From G963665595 sp963665595 (lineage in GTDB: Bacteria; Actinomycetota; Coriobacteriia; Coriobacteriales; CADBOM01): a stretch of 64,000 bases of DNA. The DNA lies in NCBI GenBank assembly GCA_963665595.2, contig CAXXJK010000004.1:248001-312000 (forward strand). Direction: 5' to 3'. A model generated the notes under the pieces. It saw nothing but the letters and a program-made list of their open reading frames with translations, did not search any database and had not been told where the DNA came from. This document shows, one piece after another, positions 44,699 through 53,661 of this stretch. Positions within the stretch are counted from its first letter, which is position 1, and the number at the start of each line of letters is the position of its first letter. A program made the translations under genes and the position numbers.

Positions 44699-45898
44699 AT
44701 GAAAAAGATTCTACGTTTGTTTCTAAAGTTACGATTCGAGTCGCTAGCTTCAGAAATAAGTAAATTAGTTTGGACAGCGCTTTGCATGATAGTCTTTCTT
44801 GGTGTGCTCTTATATATGGGTGCTTTGCAGATGGTCGTTTCTGATGCTCAAGAAAAGCCTTCCTGGAGCCTTGCAATTACTGGCATTTCGAATGAAAGAA
44901 ACGCAAGCCTTGTAGACAATGCTCTATCAACGCTTGGCGCACATACGTTGTATACCGCTCAAGGGCAGTTCAAGCGCATCACTAGCAGCTCTATAGATAT
45001 TGATTTTTGCTCGCAAAGCAACCCCGCTACCGCAAAACCTACCATTACGAGTTATCAACTAATGTCTGAAGGAACCACCGAAGGCTTGACCGGTTCAAGT
45101 TTTCCGTGGTTTTCCGAGCATACGCTTATCACCGGCAATCTTAGCGCGCCTGACCCGGTAGTAGTCGATGCGCAAACGGCTCAGGACTTCCAGTTACGCG
45201 TAGGGTCTTCATTCGCAGCGGAAGTTGATGTACTGCTGCCCTCTGGCGGCCGTAAAACAGTACATGAAGATTTGGTAGTAACCGCCATAGTACGACCGAC
45301 CATCCGTTTTCAAGGGATATGTGCTTTTCTGCCCGAGGTAGAAAACATACTGCATCAAACGAGGGGTATTAGGGGCCATGATGCATTTATCTATAACCTT
45401 GATGAAAGTACAGCAGCAGCCACTGCTTCTGCACTAAACGAGCAATTCAGCACCAATGGAAATTCTATTGGTCTTACTTCCCTGCCCTCTTATGATTTTG
45501 CCAACATAAGAGGGCAGATAGCCACTTACTCTCCTGATAAGGCGGCGTATAACTGGCTGATAGCCGCTGGAGCTGCACTTCTCATGCTTCTCATCTTCTC
45601 TTTTGATGCGCGCAACATCATGACAAAAGGCACGGCAACGCTTAAAGAGTTGGAATTTACGACGAGAGATCTTGTCTTTTCGATTATCGTTGAAAGTCTC
45701 GTGGTTTTTCTTCCGATTATTCTTATCTCGTATGCTGCTGCGTGCGCATTCCTGCTTTCAAACAACGACTATTTCCCCTGGATTCTCAGTCATGTCCTTG
45801 AGGTACCTATTCCGCTCATAGCACTTCTGGTACTCTTGGCGATTTCGATACAGATAATCGTCTCTCTTCGTTTCTGGAAGCGAGCAACTTCTCGTTGA
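44699..45898 (+). CDS. FtsX/MacB-type permease without adjacent ATPase
   Basis: 399 aa. TM1 (~28-48), an extracytoplasmic domain of ~230 residues with beta-rich MacB-PCD character (GTTEGLTGSSF...VVVDAQTAQDFQLRVGSSFAA), and three C-terminal TMs (~285-390). The layout matches FtsX/LolC/MacB permeases. No Walker-containing gene is next to it; a partner must be encoded elsewhere. It follows the DUF3021-like gene by 24 bp and is probably LytTR-controlled. Confidence 0.68.
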   Translation: MKKILRLFLKLRFESLASEISKLVWTALCMIVFLGVLLYMGALQMVVSDAQEKPSWSLAITGISNERNASLVDNALSTLGAHTLYTAQGQFKRITSSSIDIDFCSQSNPATAKPTITSYQLMSEGTTEGLTGSSFPWFSEHTLITGNLSAPDPVVVDAQTAQDFQLRVGSSFAAEVDVLLPSGGRKTVHEDLVVTAIVRPTIRFQGICAFLPEVENILHQTRGIRGHDAFIYNLDESTAAATASALNEQFSTNGNSIGLTSLPSYDFANIRGQIATYSPDKAAYNWLIAAGAALLMLLIFSFDARNIMTKGTATLKELEFTTRDLVFSIIVESLVVFLPIILISYAAACAFLLSNNDYFPWILSHVLEVPIPLIALLVLLAISIQIIVSLRFWKRATSR

Positions 45899-45919
45899 GA
45901 TAATGGTGCACTTCTCAGT

Positions 45920-45955
45920 TATATGTTGACAACATATATGCAGGCGCGTTATACC
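45920..45955 (+). promoter_or_regulatory. Promoter with 19-bp perfect palindrome ahead of the molybdoenzyme fusion
   Basis: TATATGTTGACAACATATA (45920-45938) is a perfect 9+1+9 palindrome containing the -35 TTGACA (45926-45931). TATACC (45950-45955, 18-bp spacer) or TTATAC (45949-45954, 17-bp) serves as -10. A bound regulator would cover the -35, so repression is expected; the regulator is unknown. Confidence 0.65.
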
Positions 45956-46021
45956 ATTCTGTGGCATGTATTCTGTCTCTCAGCACCGCTTGACGAGAGA
46001 CGCTCAGAAGAGGAGACACCG

Positions 46022-48856
46022 GTGACACGATACGCGATCGCGGTCGATCTTGACCGCTGCATGGGATGCTATACCTGCGTACTAGCTTGTAAACAACGGT
46101 GGCTCTCAGATACCCCCGTACAATACAATCATGTTGAAACGGTAGAGTGGGGTGTGTATCCTGAGGCGCATCAAAGATTTATCCCACTGTTCTGCCATCA
46201 GTGTCTCGACCCAGCGTGTAAAGCCGTATGCCCAGAAAACGCGATTGAGCAAACACCCGAAGGGCCGGTGATCATCGACCGTACCTCATGCGTAGGTTGC
46301 GGCGCATGCAAGCAAGCCTGTCCTTATGGTTGCATCACGCTTACCGGTGCCAGCGCAAGCAATGTCGAGCCCCACGCTGAAAAATGCACGCTCTGCTACC
46401 CTCTCATCAAACAAGGAGAGATACCTGCCTGCGTTGCTCTCTGCACCACTTCCTGTCTTATCTTCGGCGATCTCGACGATGAGCAGAGCGAACTATCACA
46501 ATTCATGAACACGCACGAGACTCTTGCTACTCCCGGCTCATGCGTGTTCTACACTATTCCCCGCACGATGCGCGCAGATGATCTGGCCACCTGCGTATCA
46601 AATCGCCCCGTCGAAGCGCCCCGCTCAGAACTGCCCTCGGGTGCTCAGCGCGACAACGGCATGCCTATCGATGCCGCCGCAAAAGACCATGAGGAGGCAA
46701 CCTATTCCATCTGTGCGCTCTGCAATCAAGCCCCCTTCTGTGGCATGAAAGTGGTACAGAAAGATGGCGTTATTTCGCGTATCGAAAAACGCGAAGGATA
46801 TCCCAATAATAATCTTTGCGTCAAAGGCATGGCGGCAACTCAAGATCTCTATCATCCTGCACGCCTGCTCTACCCGCAGAAACGTTTGAACCCCAAAGGC
46901 GAGCCGAGCGTGTGGGAGCGAATTAGTTGGGATGAGGCACTCTCAACCATCGCAGAAAAATTCAACACCATCAAAGATTCCTATGGTGCAGAGAAGGTGC
47001 TATTCATGACGGGCGACCCGAAAGAACCGCGCTCAGCGTTGCAGCGTCTGGCCTTTACCTTTGGTTCTCCCAACATGGGAACGGAGAGCTCCACCTGCTA
47101 CAAAGCATGCGAACTGGCCATGAAGCTCACCTACGGCGTAGAAGGAAAGATTTCAGGCGCGCTCTCAACGGGTAGCTTCCCCACCCCAGGAATAACAAAG
47201 ATCTGCATCATCTGGGGGACGAATCCCACCTGCTCTTCTGTCAATGCCTTCAAACGCCTCATGAAAGCCAAGGAATCAGGTGTACGATTTATCGTCATCG
47301 ACCCACGCGTTACTCAAACCGTAGAATTACTGGCCGACATACACCTGCAGCCACGGCCTGGTACCGATGGTGCACTTGCACTCGCATTAGGCGATTACCT
47401 CATTGCCCACAACGCCTACGACCAAAAGTTTGTCGCGCAGTGGACGTTTGGGTTCTCAGAATATGCTCAACTCTGCCATGAATATCCCCTTGAGCGGGCC
47501 GCCGAAATCTGCGGTCTCCCTCTTGACCTACTACAACAGGCAGCAGACCTACTCATAGACTGTGGTAGCCCTCTGACCATCAAGTGCTCTGCGGCATTCC
47601 CCCACCATAAGGAGGGCATCAATACCCTGCGCGCTCTGTTTTTGCTCCTCCCATTGACGGGAAGCATCGATGTACCCGGTGGAATAGCATTGCCCGATGA
47701 ACCGCTCAACCTTGACGAATGGCGCGCGACATACGAATTTTCCCGCGCGCAGGAGTTGCTCCCCCGCCTCGATCATCTCCGCGTTGATCGTCCCTACGTT
47801 CCCGTGTGGGCCGATACCGACTGGCAGGGAAGCATACAGGTCAATATGTTGCCAGAATACGTCCAGACCGGTCAGCTACGCGCCGCACTACTCCTCGGTG
47901 TCAATACGCTCATGTGGCCTCAATCCTCTGAATACCAGCATGCGTTGGATAACATGGACTTCGTCGTTGCGGCTGATTATTACTGTCACGATTGGACTCA
48001 CAACCATGTCGACATGTTGCTACCGGCGGCAATGTCGTTTGAGCGCAGCGCACCTCTTTCAATATTTGGAAGAAACTTCTTTCTCAGAGAACCCATTGTC
48101 GCACTCCCCGGCGAAGTAAGAAGCGACTATCGCATCTGTTGCGATATCGGCACAGCACTCGGGTTTGCTAAAGAATTCTGGGGTGGTGGCCCTGAGTCTG
48201 AAGAAAATTGTCTACGAGAAATACTGCGCACCTTGAACGTGGAGAATCCTCCCACTCTAGAAGACCTGCGCGCTGCTGTACCCGGCCCCGTCGCTATACC
48301 ACTGAGCGGCAAATCACAGACACGCAAATACGAGCAAGGCCTGCTACGCGCTGACGGTAAACCGGGCTTCCCCACACCAAGCGGAAACGTGGAGTTTGCC
48401 TCAAGCATATTGCAGCAGTACGGATTTGACCCCTTGCCCTCCTATCATGAGCCAGCTGAAAGCCCTCTGTCAACGCCTGATCTGGCTCGTCGCTACCCAC
48501 TTGTTTTGACCGTCGGGGCACGGGTACCGTTTTACGCCCATTCCAAAGAGCGAGAGCTTCCTTGGCTGGCGCAGTTCATGCCCGAGCCTCTTGTTGGCAT
48601 GAGCCCGCAGGAAGCTGATGTGCGTGGACTGAAAAACGGAGAACACGTGCTCATCACTTCGCCGGTATGCCCTGAGGGAATAGTCATGAAGCTTGAAGCT
48701 ACCGAGACCATACGTCCGGGTATGATCGTTGTCCCCCATGGGTGGGCACAAGCCAATGGAAATCAACTGGTTCCTCGTGATTTTGACCCTATAAGCGGAT
48801 TCCCTACCTATCGGGAAGGATTATGCGAAGTCACTCGATATGTTTCTGAGAACTGA
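46022..48856 (+). CDS. Ferredoxin-molybdopterin oxidoreductase fusion, cytoplasmic
   Basis: 944 aa. The first ~200 residues are a complete four-cluster ferredoxin (CMGCYTCVLACKQRW, CHQCLDPACKAVCPENA, CVGCGACKQACPYG, CTLCYPLIKQGEIPACVALC...FGDL). After a linker comes a molybdopterin enzyme: CALCNQAPFCGM...NNNLCVKGM (Fe-S), WERISWDEAL, a probable Mo ligand Cys359 in ESSTCYKACE, and a C-terminal MGD-binding domain. The Cys ligand puts it near the PsrA/PhsA/formate-dehydrogenase side. No Tat signal or membrane subunit, so it is a soluble enzyme. The GTG at 46022 (GAGGAG upstream) is chosen because earlier starts overlie the promoter. Confidence 0.87.
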   Translation: MTRYAIAVDLDRCMGCYTCVLACKQRWLSDTPVQYNHVETVEWGVYPEAHQRFIPLFCHQCLDPACKAVCPENAIEQTPEGPVIIDRTSCVGCGACKQACPYGCITLTGASASNVEPHAEKCTLCYPLIKQGEIPACVALCTTSCLIFGDLDDEQSELSQFMNTHETLATPGSCVFYTIPRTMRADDLATCVSNRPVEAPRSELPSGAQRDNGMPIDAAAKDHEEATYSICALCNQAPFCGMKVVQKDGVISRIEKREGYPNNNLCVKGMAATQDLYHPARLLYPQKRLNPKGEPSVWERISWDEALSTIAEKFNTIKDSYGAEKVLFMTGDPKEPRSALQRLAFTFGSPNMGTESSTCYKACELAMKLTYGVEGKISGALSTGSFPTPGITKICIIWGTNPTCSSVNAFKRLMKAKESGVRFIVIDPRVTQTVELLADIHLQPRPGTDGALALALGDYLIAHNAYDQKFVAQWTFGFSEYAQLCHEYPLERAAEICGLPLDLLQQAADLLIDCGSPLTIKCSAAFPHHKEGINTLRALFLLLPLTGSIDVPGGIALPDEPLNLDEWRATYEFSRAQELLPRLDHLRVDRPYVPVWADTDWQGSIQVNMLPEYVQTGQLRAALLLGVNTLMWPQSSEYQHALDNMDFVVAADYYCHDWTHNHVDMLLPAAMSFERSAPLSIFGRNFFLREPIVALPGEVRSDYRICCDIGTALGFAKEFWGGGPESEENCLREILRTLNVENPPTLEDLRAAVPGPVAIPLSGKSQTRKYEQGLLRADGKPGFPTPSGNVEFASSILQQYGFDPLPSYHEPAESPLSTPDLARRYPLVLTVGARVPFYAHSKERELPWLAQFMPEPLVGMSPQEADVRGLKNGEHVLITSPVCPEGIVMKLEATETIRPGMIVVPHGWAQANGNQLVPRDFDPISGFPTYREGLCEVTRYVSEN

Positions 48857-48870
48857 CCGACACGCCACGG

Positions 48871-49959
48871 TCACTTGGCTAGTATAAGAGTCACCGTCGT
48901 CGATGCGGTAAACGGCGCGTTAGAAGAGGTAATAGAAATCTTGTCAAACGAAAGTCCCTCTTCATCGCTGGTAGCCGTTATGGTCTTTTGAAGGTCAGTT
49001 CTCAGAACAGACGTAGCCGAGAGGACCGAAAGAACGCCCGCCTCAGGGTATCCCCCTGAGTTGAACTTGCCGCAGGAGATAACCGCATATGAAGGCGTTA
49101 GCTGAGACACGAGGACAGCATCCGTGCTTGCGTCGTCTCCGTGGCTCCCCACCTTAAGCACATCGACAGAGTCATCGCACACTTCCTTGAGCACCGCAGC
49201 CGGTGCATCACTGGTAAATAAAAACGTATTATCGCCATGCGTCACCTCAAGCACCACCGAACAGTCATCGGGATCATCGGAGGATAGCGAGTAATCAGGA
49301 GAAAGTATCTCGATAGTACAACCGCGAGAAGGTAATATTTTGCCTTTCGCTGCAACATTGATCACTGTTCCCTTGTCTCTGGCATTATTGAAAAAGTCAG
49401 CGTAGACGTTGCTGTTCACCAAGATTTCAGGTGCCCATATTTCCCCAACGTTGAAAGCCTTACATATCAGCGGCGCACCGCCCATGTGGGGTTCATGGCT
49501 ATGAGTGATAACCAGATAGTCGAGCTTGGTATAGCCAAGGGACGCAATGTAGTTGACAACCGTAGAACCTGTCGTTGCAGAGCCCGCGTCAATAAGCAAG
49601 GTTTTCCCATCAGGTAGCTCAATGAATTCGCTTTCGCCCTGCCCCACATCTATGAAGTGTACCTCTAGAGTTCCCAACATATCGGCTGGTTCATCTTTCA
49701 AAACCGTGTTCTCAGGCAACTTCGGGGAACTGTTGGGAATGATTAGTTCAGCGGGGTCGGCACCTTCGGCAGCAGTGCTACCTGTGTCTGGGAATACAGC
49801 GCAAGCGGCTATGCTAGACAGTGTCACCATCGTGCAAAACATCAAGCCGACAGCTCCCACGACCGCTAAAATCGATGCCCTGCCTCTGGTAAGGATTGGC
49901 CGAATAAAGAGAAACACCATGGCGAAAACAATGAGTGCAAAAAGGACTGCCCAATTCAT
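48871..49959 (-). CDS. ComEC/Rec2-like metallo-beta-lactamase domain protein
   Basis: 362 aa. Two N-terminal TMs (~4-20, 30-52), a Pro/Glu-rich linker and an extracytoplasmic MBL domain opening with VHFIDVGQGESEFIELPDGKTLLIDAG, as in the ComEC C-terminal domain. The metal motif reads THSHEPHMGG where THxDxDHxGG is expected, so the Asp is lost; TSDA and LKVGSHG follow. Possibly a membrane-bound phosphodiesterase/nuclease-like or an inactive homologue. AGGAGG precedes the ATG. The ISLre2 element inserted 78 bp upstream of the start. Confidence 0.78.
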   Translation of the reverse strand: MNWAVLFALIVFAMVFLFIRPILTRGRASILAVVGAVGLMFCTMVTLSSIAACAVFPDTGSTAAEGADPAELIIPNSSPKLPENTVLKDEPADMLGTLEVHFIDVGQGESEFIELPDGKTLLIDAGSATTGSTVVNYIASLGYTKLDYLVITHSHEPHMGGAPLICKAFNVGEIWAPEILVNSNVYADFFNNARDKGTVINVAAKGKILPSRGCTIEILSPDYSLSSDDPDDCSVVLEVTHGDNTFLFTSDAPAAVLKEVCDDSVDVLKVGSHGDDASTDAVLVSQLTPSYAVISCGKFNSGGYPEAGVLSVLSATSVLRTDLQKTITATSDEEGLSFDKISITSSNAPFTASTTVTLILAK

Positions 49960-50029
49960 TTGGACCTCCTAACTCGCTACTCTTTTGCTCCAAGTATAGG
50001 CCCCTATTTGGCTAAATGCAAATAGCTAC

Positions 50030-50037
50030 AAAAACTC
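50030..50037. repeat. Target-site duplication, left of the ISLre2-type element
   Basis: AAAAACTC, repeated at 51602-51609. Confidence 0.65.
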
Positions 50038-51601
50038 GACGGCGTAAACTTAATGGGGGTCGATTATCCTTCGTTCCCAATGGAGGCCGCTTGCATAACG
50101 CACATTGGAACACATCCCTGATAGAGAAGCTCTACAGGGTGATTCCCAACCTCTTCCCTCATATTGTAATGGCATATAGTTGTTAATCGTGAGACTTTCT
50201 ATCGTTTTTCTTTCGCGTTGTTTTCTGCGTGCGGTGCTCATTGAGTCTTCACGCCTCAGAGACGGTAGTGTTCTTCTTGAATAGATCCTGCTTCTGATGC
50301 GTGCCATGTCAGAGGCACCTCGTATGCTCCAAGCACAGGGAAATGCAGCCATTCTTGACTTATACAGATGTTGGTTCTCTGCTTCCATCGTACCTAAAGA
50401 CGGGCCCTCTACTCCAATAATTAAGGCATTCGTGCGCAGATATGTGATAACTTGTCTGGAAGGCTTTTCCCGGGCGATACCTTCAGCTGCAAGTTCTTCA
50501 AGCATGTCTGCAGCTTCTTGAGCATCCCCGAGCCATATACATTCAAGTACTTGACTTGCCTCCTGAGGATTTACAAAGCACCGTGTAACCGCACGGTTAA
50601 GATGAAACGGATCCAGGTGTCCGACTGTAACAATATTATTTTTAAGATAGGCGCCACCCTGTTTGCACCAGCCCTCTCCGTCACTGCCGAGATGACATCT
50701 TTTGATCTTGGTAAGATCAAATCTCGCGCCAACAGTTGCCACGCCTTGAGTCCAGAAGGTCTGGGGGTCAGCTATACAGCCATGACGGATTGGTTGTACT
50801 CGCCGCACTTTCCTGTCAAGGTCAGAGCATTGTTTGCCTCCGTAGGCAACCAGCGCTTTGATCTCTGCCTTGCAAGGCTTTCCCGGAGGCGTCTTTTGAA
50901 GGCTTATCCATGTACCGTCTGCTTCTAAACATATCTCTTCGACATCTGCTTGCGCTGCTGGTGAAAGACCTAGTTCGTAAAGCTCATAGGCTGCTTTGAC
51001 ATCTTCTTCCTCGCAAACTTGTCCTGTCTGTCTAAATGCACGCATAACACTGGTGGCGCTGAGCGTAGAACCTCCGCTGCGGCTCAAGAGATGAGCGGCT
51101 CGCATATAAGAAACCTCGGCTCCCGCTTCGATCAGAAATGCAGTAGCTCCCGGTGATATACGAGTCTTCCAGGGAAGGTCTAGCGCATCATCAAGTGGCA
51201 TCAGTGAGACACCGTAGTGATCTGAAAACCTACGACGAGAAAAGGTTACGTCGCCTATCTCAGTAGCAAGAGTACGTGAACGTCTATCACGCATGTGATA
51301 GCCATGCGGCAAACCGGCACAGACTTCATCATCAAATCTTTCTAACGCAAGGCCAATAGCGCAGGCGATGGTCTCATGTCCAATTCTGATAGCTTCATCC
51401 TCAAACTTTGAAAACGCCAAGCTATCATCGCTTCTTAAGATATCGAGAAAAACGGATACAAGACAGGTGACGGCTTCTGTTGTACTATACATATGCGGGT
51501 TTCCTTTCCTTTTTTTCTTGACAATTAGAAGGATAAAGGAAATCCGTATTATTTTCTTACGGTTTGCCCTTAACGGGCACCCCCAAAAACGTTACGCCGT
51601 G
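50038..51601 (-). mobile_element. ISLre2-family insertion sequence
   Basis: About 1564 bp. The ends are imperfect inverted repeats: ACGGCGTAAACTTAATGGGGGT at the left and, as reverse complement at the right, ACGGCGTAACGTTTTTGGGGGT. AAAAACTC flanks both sides as an 8-bp duplication. A small hairpin TGCCC/GGGCA (51565-51579) lies inside the right end. Confidence 0.82.
50050..51492 (-). CDS. ISLre2-family transposase
   Basis: 480 aa, intact. ISLre2 hallmarks are recognisable: IRIGHETIACAIGLALERFDDEV near the N-terminus, LEADGTWISLQ (first Asp), GSDGEGWCKQG, VGHLDPFHLNRAV and the C-terminal GTMEAENQHLYKSRM (Glu). It catalyses DNA transposition of its element. The ATG at 51492 has GGAAAGGAAA upstream. 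A single copy was seen in the window. Confidence 0.88.
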   Translation of the reverse strand: MYSTTEAVTCLVSVFLDILRSDDSLAFSKFEDEAIRIGHETIACAIGLALERFDDEVCAGLPHGYHMRDRRSRTLATEIGDVTFSRRRFSDHYGVSLMPLDDALDLPWKTRISPGATAFLIEAGAEVSYMRAAHLLSRSGGSTLSATSVMRAFRQTGQVCEEEDVKAAYELYELGLSPAAQADVEEICLEADGTWISLQKTPPGKPCKAEIKALVAYGGKQCSDLDRKVRRVQPIRHGCIADPQTFWTQGVATVGARFDLTKIKRCHLGSDGEGWCKQGGAYLKNNIVTVGHLDPFHLNRAVTRCFVNPQEASQVLECIWLGDAQEAADMLEELAAEGIAREKPSRQVITYLRTNALIIGVEGPSLGTMEAENQHLYKSRMAAFPCAWSIRGASDMARIRSRIYSRRTLPSLRREDSMSTARRKQRERKTIESLTINNYMPLQYEGRGWESPCRASLSGMCSNVRYASGLHWERRIIDPH

Positions 51602-51609
51602 AAAAACTC
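51602..51609. repeat. Target-site duplication, right of the ISLre2-type element
   Basis: AAAAACTC, identical to 50030-50037. Confidence 0.65.
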
Positions 51610-51635
51610 AACTGGTGTAAGCCGGCCACCAACCG

Positions 51636-52817
51636 TTAACTCTTAACGTCGCCCGGAGTAATTTTCGAAAGCAGAAACACCGCAGCCACGGCCAAGACGA
51701 AGAGCCCTACCCCGAATATCCCATACATCGCCGAAAATGAAAGCGCGTCTATCACACGACCAGCTATCTGCGTGCCGATAGCACCGCCAAGCATGAAAGA
51801 AAAGGGGGCAAGTGACATCGCCGCAGCGCGAGACTCAGGGCTGAACCCGGTAACTATGGTGATCAGAGTAGAATGCGCCACCATAAAACCAAAGCCGAGA
51901 AGGATCAGATTTATCGTTGCCAAAACGAGGCTTGAACCATTAACCCAGATAAGGCCATTTGCAAGAGCCATCATGAAAAGCCCGGCAATGACCGTATTTG
52001 TTCTTCCCCATCGAGCAGCGATTGTTGCGGTTACTCTGCCGCCGATAAGGGCCGCCACACCAAACACCGTCATAACCGCCCCTATCATGAAAAATGATAG
52101 TTCGAAGCGCGCGTCCAACAGTGCCCCATAGTAGCTGAAGCTTCCCAAAAGAAAGATGCCTTCCACAAATATGACCACATAGGTACGCCTGCTCATGGAA
52201 TTGCTCAACAGTGACAGGTACGGCCTTAGAATAGGAGCATGCGGGTTGATTATCTCTCTACCAGCAACCGCAGCAGGCAACTTGCGCCATAACGCCAGTG
52301 CAATGATCGCAGCGATTACACCAAATGCGACAAAGACACCCCGCCAATCGAAGAAATAGGCAATCGCACCTCCCATGGTCATGGAAAGAGCCTGTCCCAG
52401 TGTTGAAATACCCATGAAAGAACCTATCGCCTGCTGTCTGCTTTCCATAGGAACAATATCAGCAATAAGCGCAAATGATACCGGCATGGTCGCAGCGGCG
52501 AAGACCCCAGTCAGGGCGCGCAATAAAGAGAGATCGAGAATGTTTGAGCCCAGCGCGCAGAGGGTAGTGACTACCGTGAAAGCCGTAAAGGTTATCAAGA
52601 TGACCCGCGTTCTGCCGTATCGGTCCGCCAGCGGCCCAAACAGAAGCTGAAATAAACCAAACGGAAGCATATAGGCGGTGACCAAGATACCGGCTGAGAC
52701 CGTCGGAACTCCCATAGTCTCTGAGATCGCAGGAAGCAAGGGAGAAACAACCCAGTTGTCCGCCATGACAATGAAACCGGCCAAACCCAACAATATGATG
52801 ATATTTTTATGAGACAT
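51636..52817 (-). CDS. MFS transporter (DHA-type drug exporter-like)
   Basis: 393 aa with 12 TMs. The first helix ends VMADNWVVSPLLPAISETMGV, a DHA1-like start; GPLADRYGRTRVI is the MFS loop 2-3 signature, and SMTMGGAIAYFFDWRGVF is motif C with the following W-R-x-x-F common in exporters. Likely efflux of a small molecule. ATG 52817 follows GAGGGAAG and is preferred to 52901. The ISLre2 element ends 34 bp past its stop. Confidence 0.82.
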   Translation of the reverse strand: MSHKNIIILLGLAGFIVMADNWVVSPLLPAISETMGVPTVSAGILVTAYMLPFGLFQLLFGPLADRYGRTRVILITFTAFTVVTTLCALGSNILDLSLLRALTGVFAAATMPVSFALIADIVPMESRQQAIGSFMGISTLGQALSMTMGGAIAYFFDWRGVFVAFGVIAAIIALALWRKLPAAVAGREIINPHAPILRPYLSLLSNSMSRRTYVVIFVEGIFLLGSFSYYGALLDARFELSFFMIGAVMTVFGVAALIGGRVTATIAARWGRTNTVIAGLFMMALANGLIWVNGSSLVLATINLILLGFGFMVAHSTLITIVTGFSPESRAAAMSLAPFSFMLGGAIGTQIAGRVIDALSFSAMYGIFGVGLFVLAVAAVFLLSKITPGDVKS

Positions 52818-52950
52818 TCGACTTCCCTCACAACTGATAACCGCAATGAACCGCTGCGTCGTAACGCCGAGCACTTCCATTATGCAGAAGAATGTGCCCA
52901 AATCGGCACCAGACTATAACGTTTGGTCTGAAAGTCTTTGAAAGACCAGA

Positions 52951-53661
52951 TCAGCTGTTATCAACCTCTAGCATGCGATACCCGATACCTACATGTGTCT
53001 GGATGTAGCGCGGTACACGCGGGTCGGGCTCTATCTTCTTTCGAAGGGAAACCATAAATACCCGTAGCGACATGATGTCGCTTTCAAATGAACTGCCCCA
53101 TATCTCTTTCAGAATATAGGTATGTGTTAAAACTTTGCCGCAGTTATGCGCGAGCAGACAGAGCAGGTTATACTCGATAGGCGTCAAATGTATCTCCTTA
53201 CCGCTCAGACGCACACACCGTGCAACATAATCAATTTCCAGCTCACCGTTAGTGAATGTGGTTGCAGGCTCTCCCACAGATTCGCGCGCAGAGGCCAAGC
53301 GACGAAATGTAGCACGCAACCGCGCAAGGAGCTCATCCACAGAGAATGGTTTAGTGAGATAATCATCTGCGCCCGAGTCGAGAGCTTCTATCTTATCCTT
53401 ATCTTCGTTGCGCGCACTTATAACCAATATGGGAGCATGAGACCACGAGCGAATCGTCTGTATGATTTCTACGCCATCCCTATCAGGTAGGCCAAGATCG
53501 ATCAAGATGACGTACGGGTTCTCAGACGTTGCAAGTGCCAGCGCGGTAGCACCATTTCTTGCCGCACGAAACTGATATCCTTCGACAGAAAGTGCCGTAC
53601 AGATGAGATTTCGTACTGAATCATCATCTTCAACCACTAATATGAGGTGCTCATCTGTCAA
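52951..53661 (-). CDS. kdpE: KdpE response regulator
   Basis: 236 aa. Receiver domain with acidic pair in LVVEDDDSV, phospho-acceptor Asp in VILIDLGLPDRDG and Lys in DYLTKPFS, then an OmpR-type winged helix (HLTPIEYNLLCLLAHNCGKVLTH; IETHVGIGYRM-like end). Activates kdp transcription on low K+ or high osmolarity after phosphorylation by KdpD. A TTG start at 53661 with GGGAGG upstream is inferred; it overlaps the kdpD end by 11 bp, giving translational coupling. Confidence 0.92.
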   Translation of the reverse strand: MTDEHLILVVEDDDSVRNLICTALSVEGYQFRAARNGATALALATSENPYVILIDLGLPDRDGVEIIQTIRSWSHAPILVISARNEDKDKIEALDSGADDYLTKPFSVDELLARLRATFRRLASARESVGEPATTFTNGELEIDYVARCVRLSGKEIHLTPIEYNLLCLLAHNCGKVLTHTYILKEIWGSSFESDIMSLRVFMVSLRKKIEPDPRVPRYIQTHVGIGYRMLEVDNS

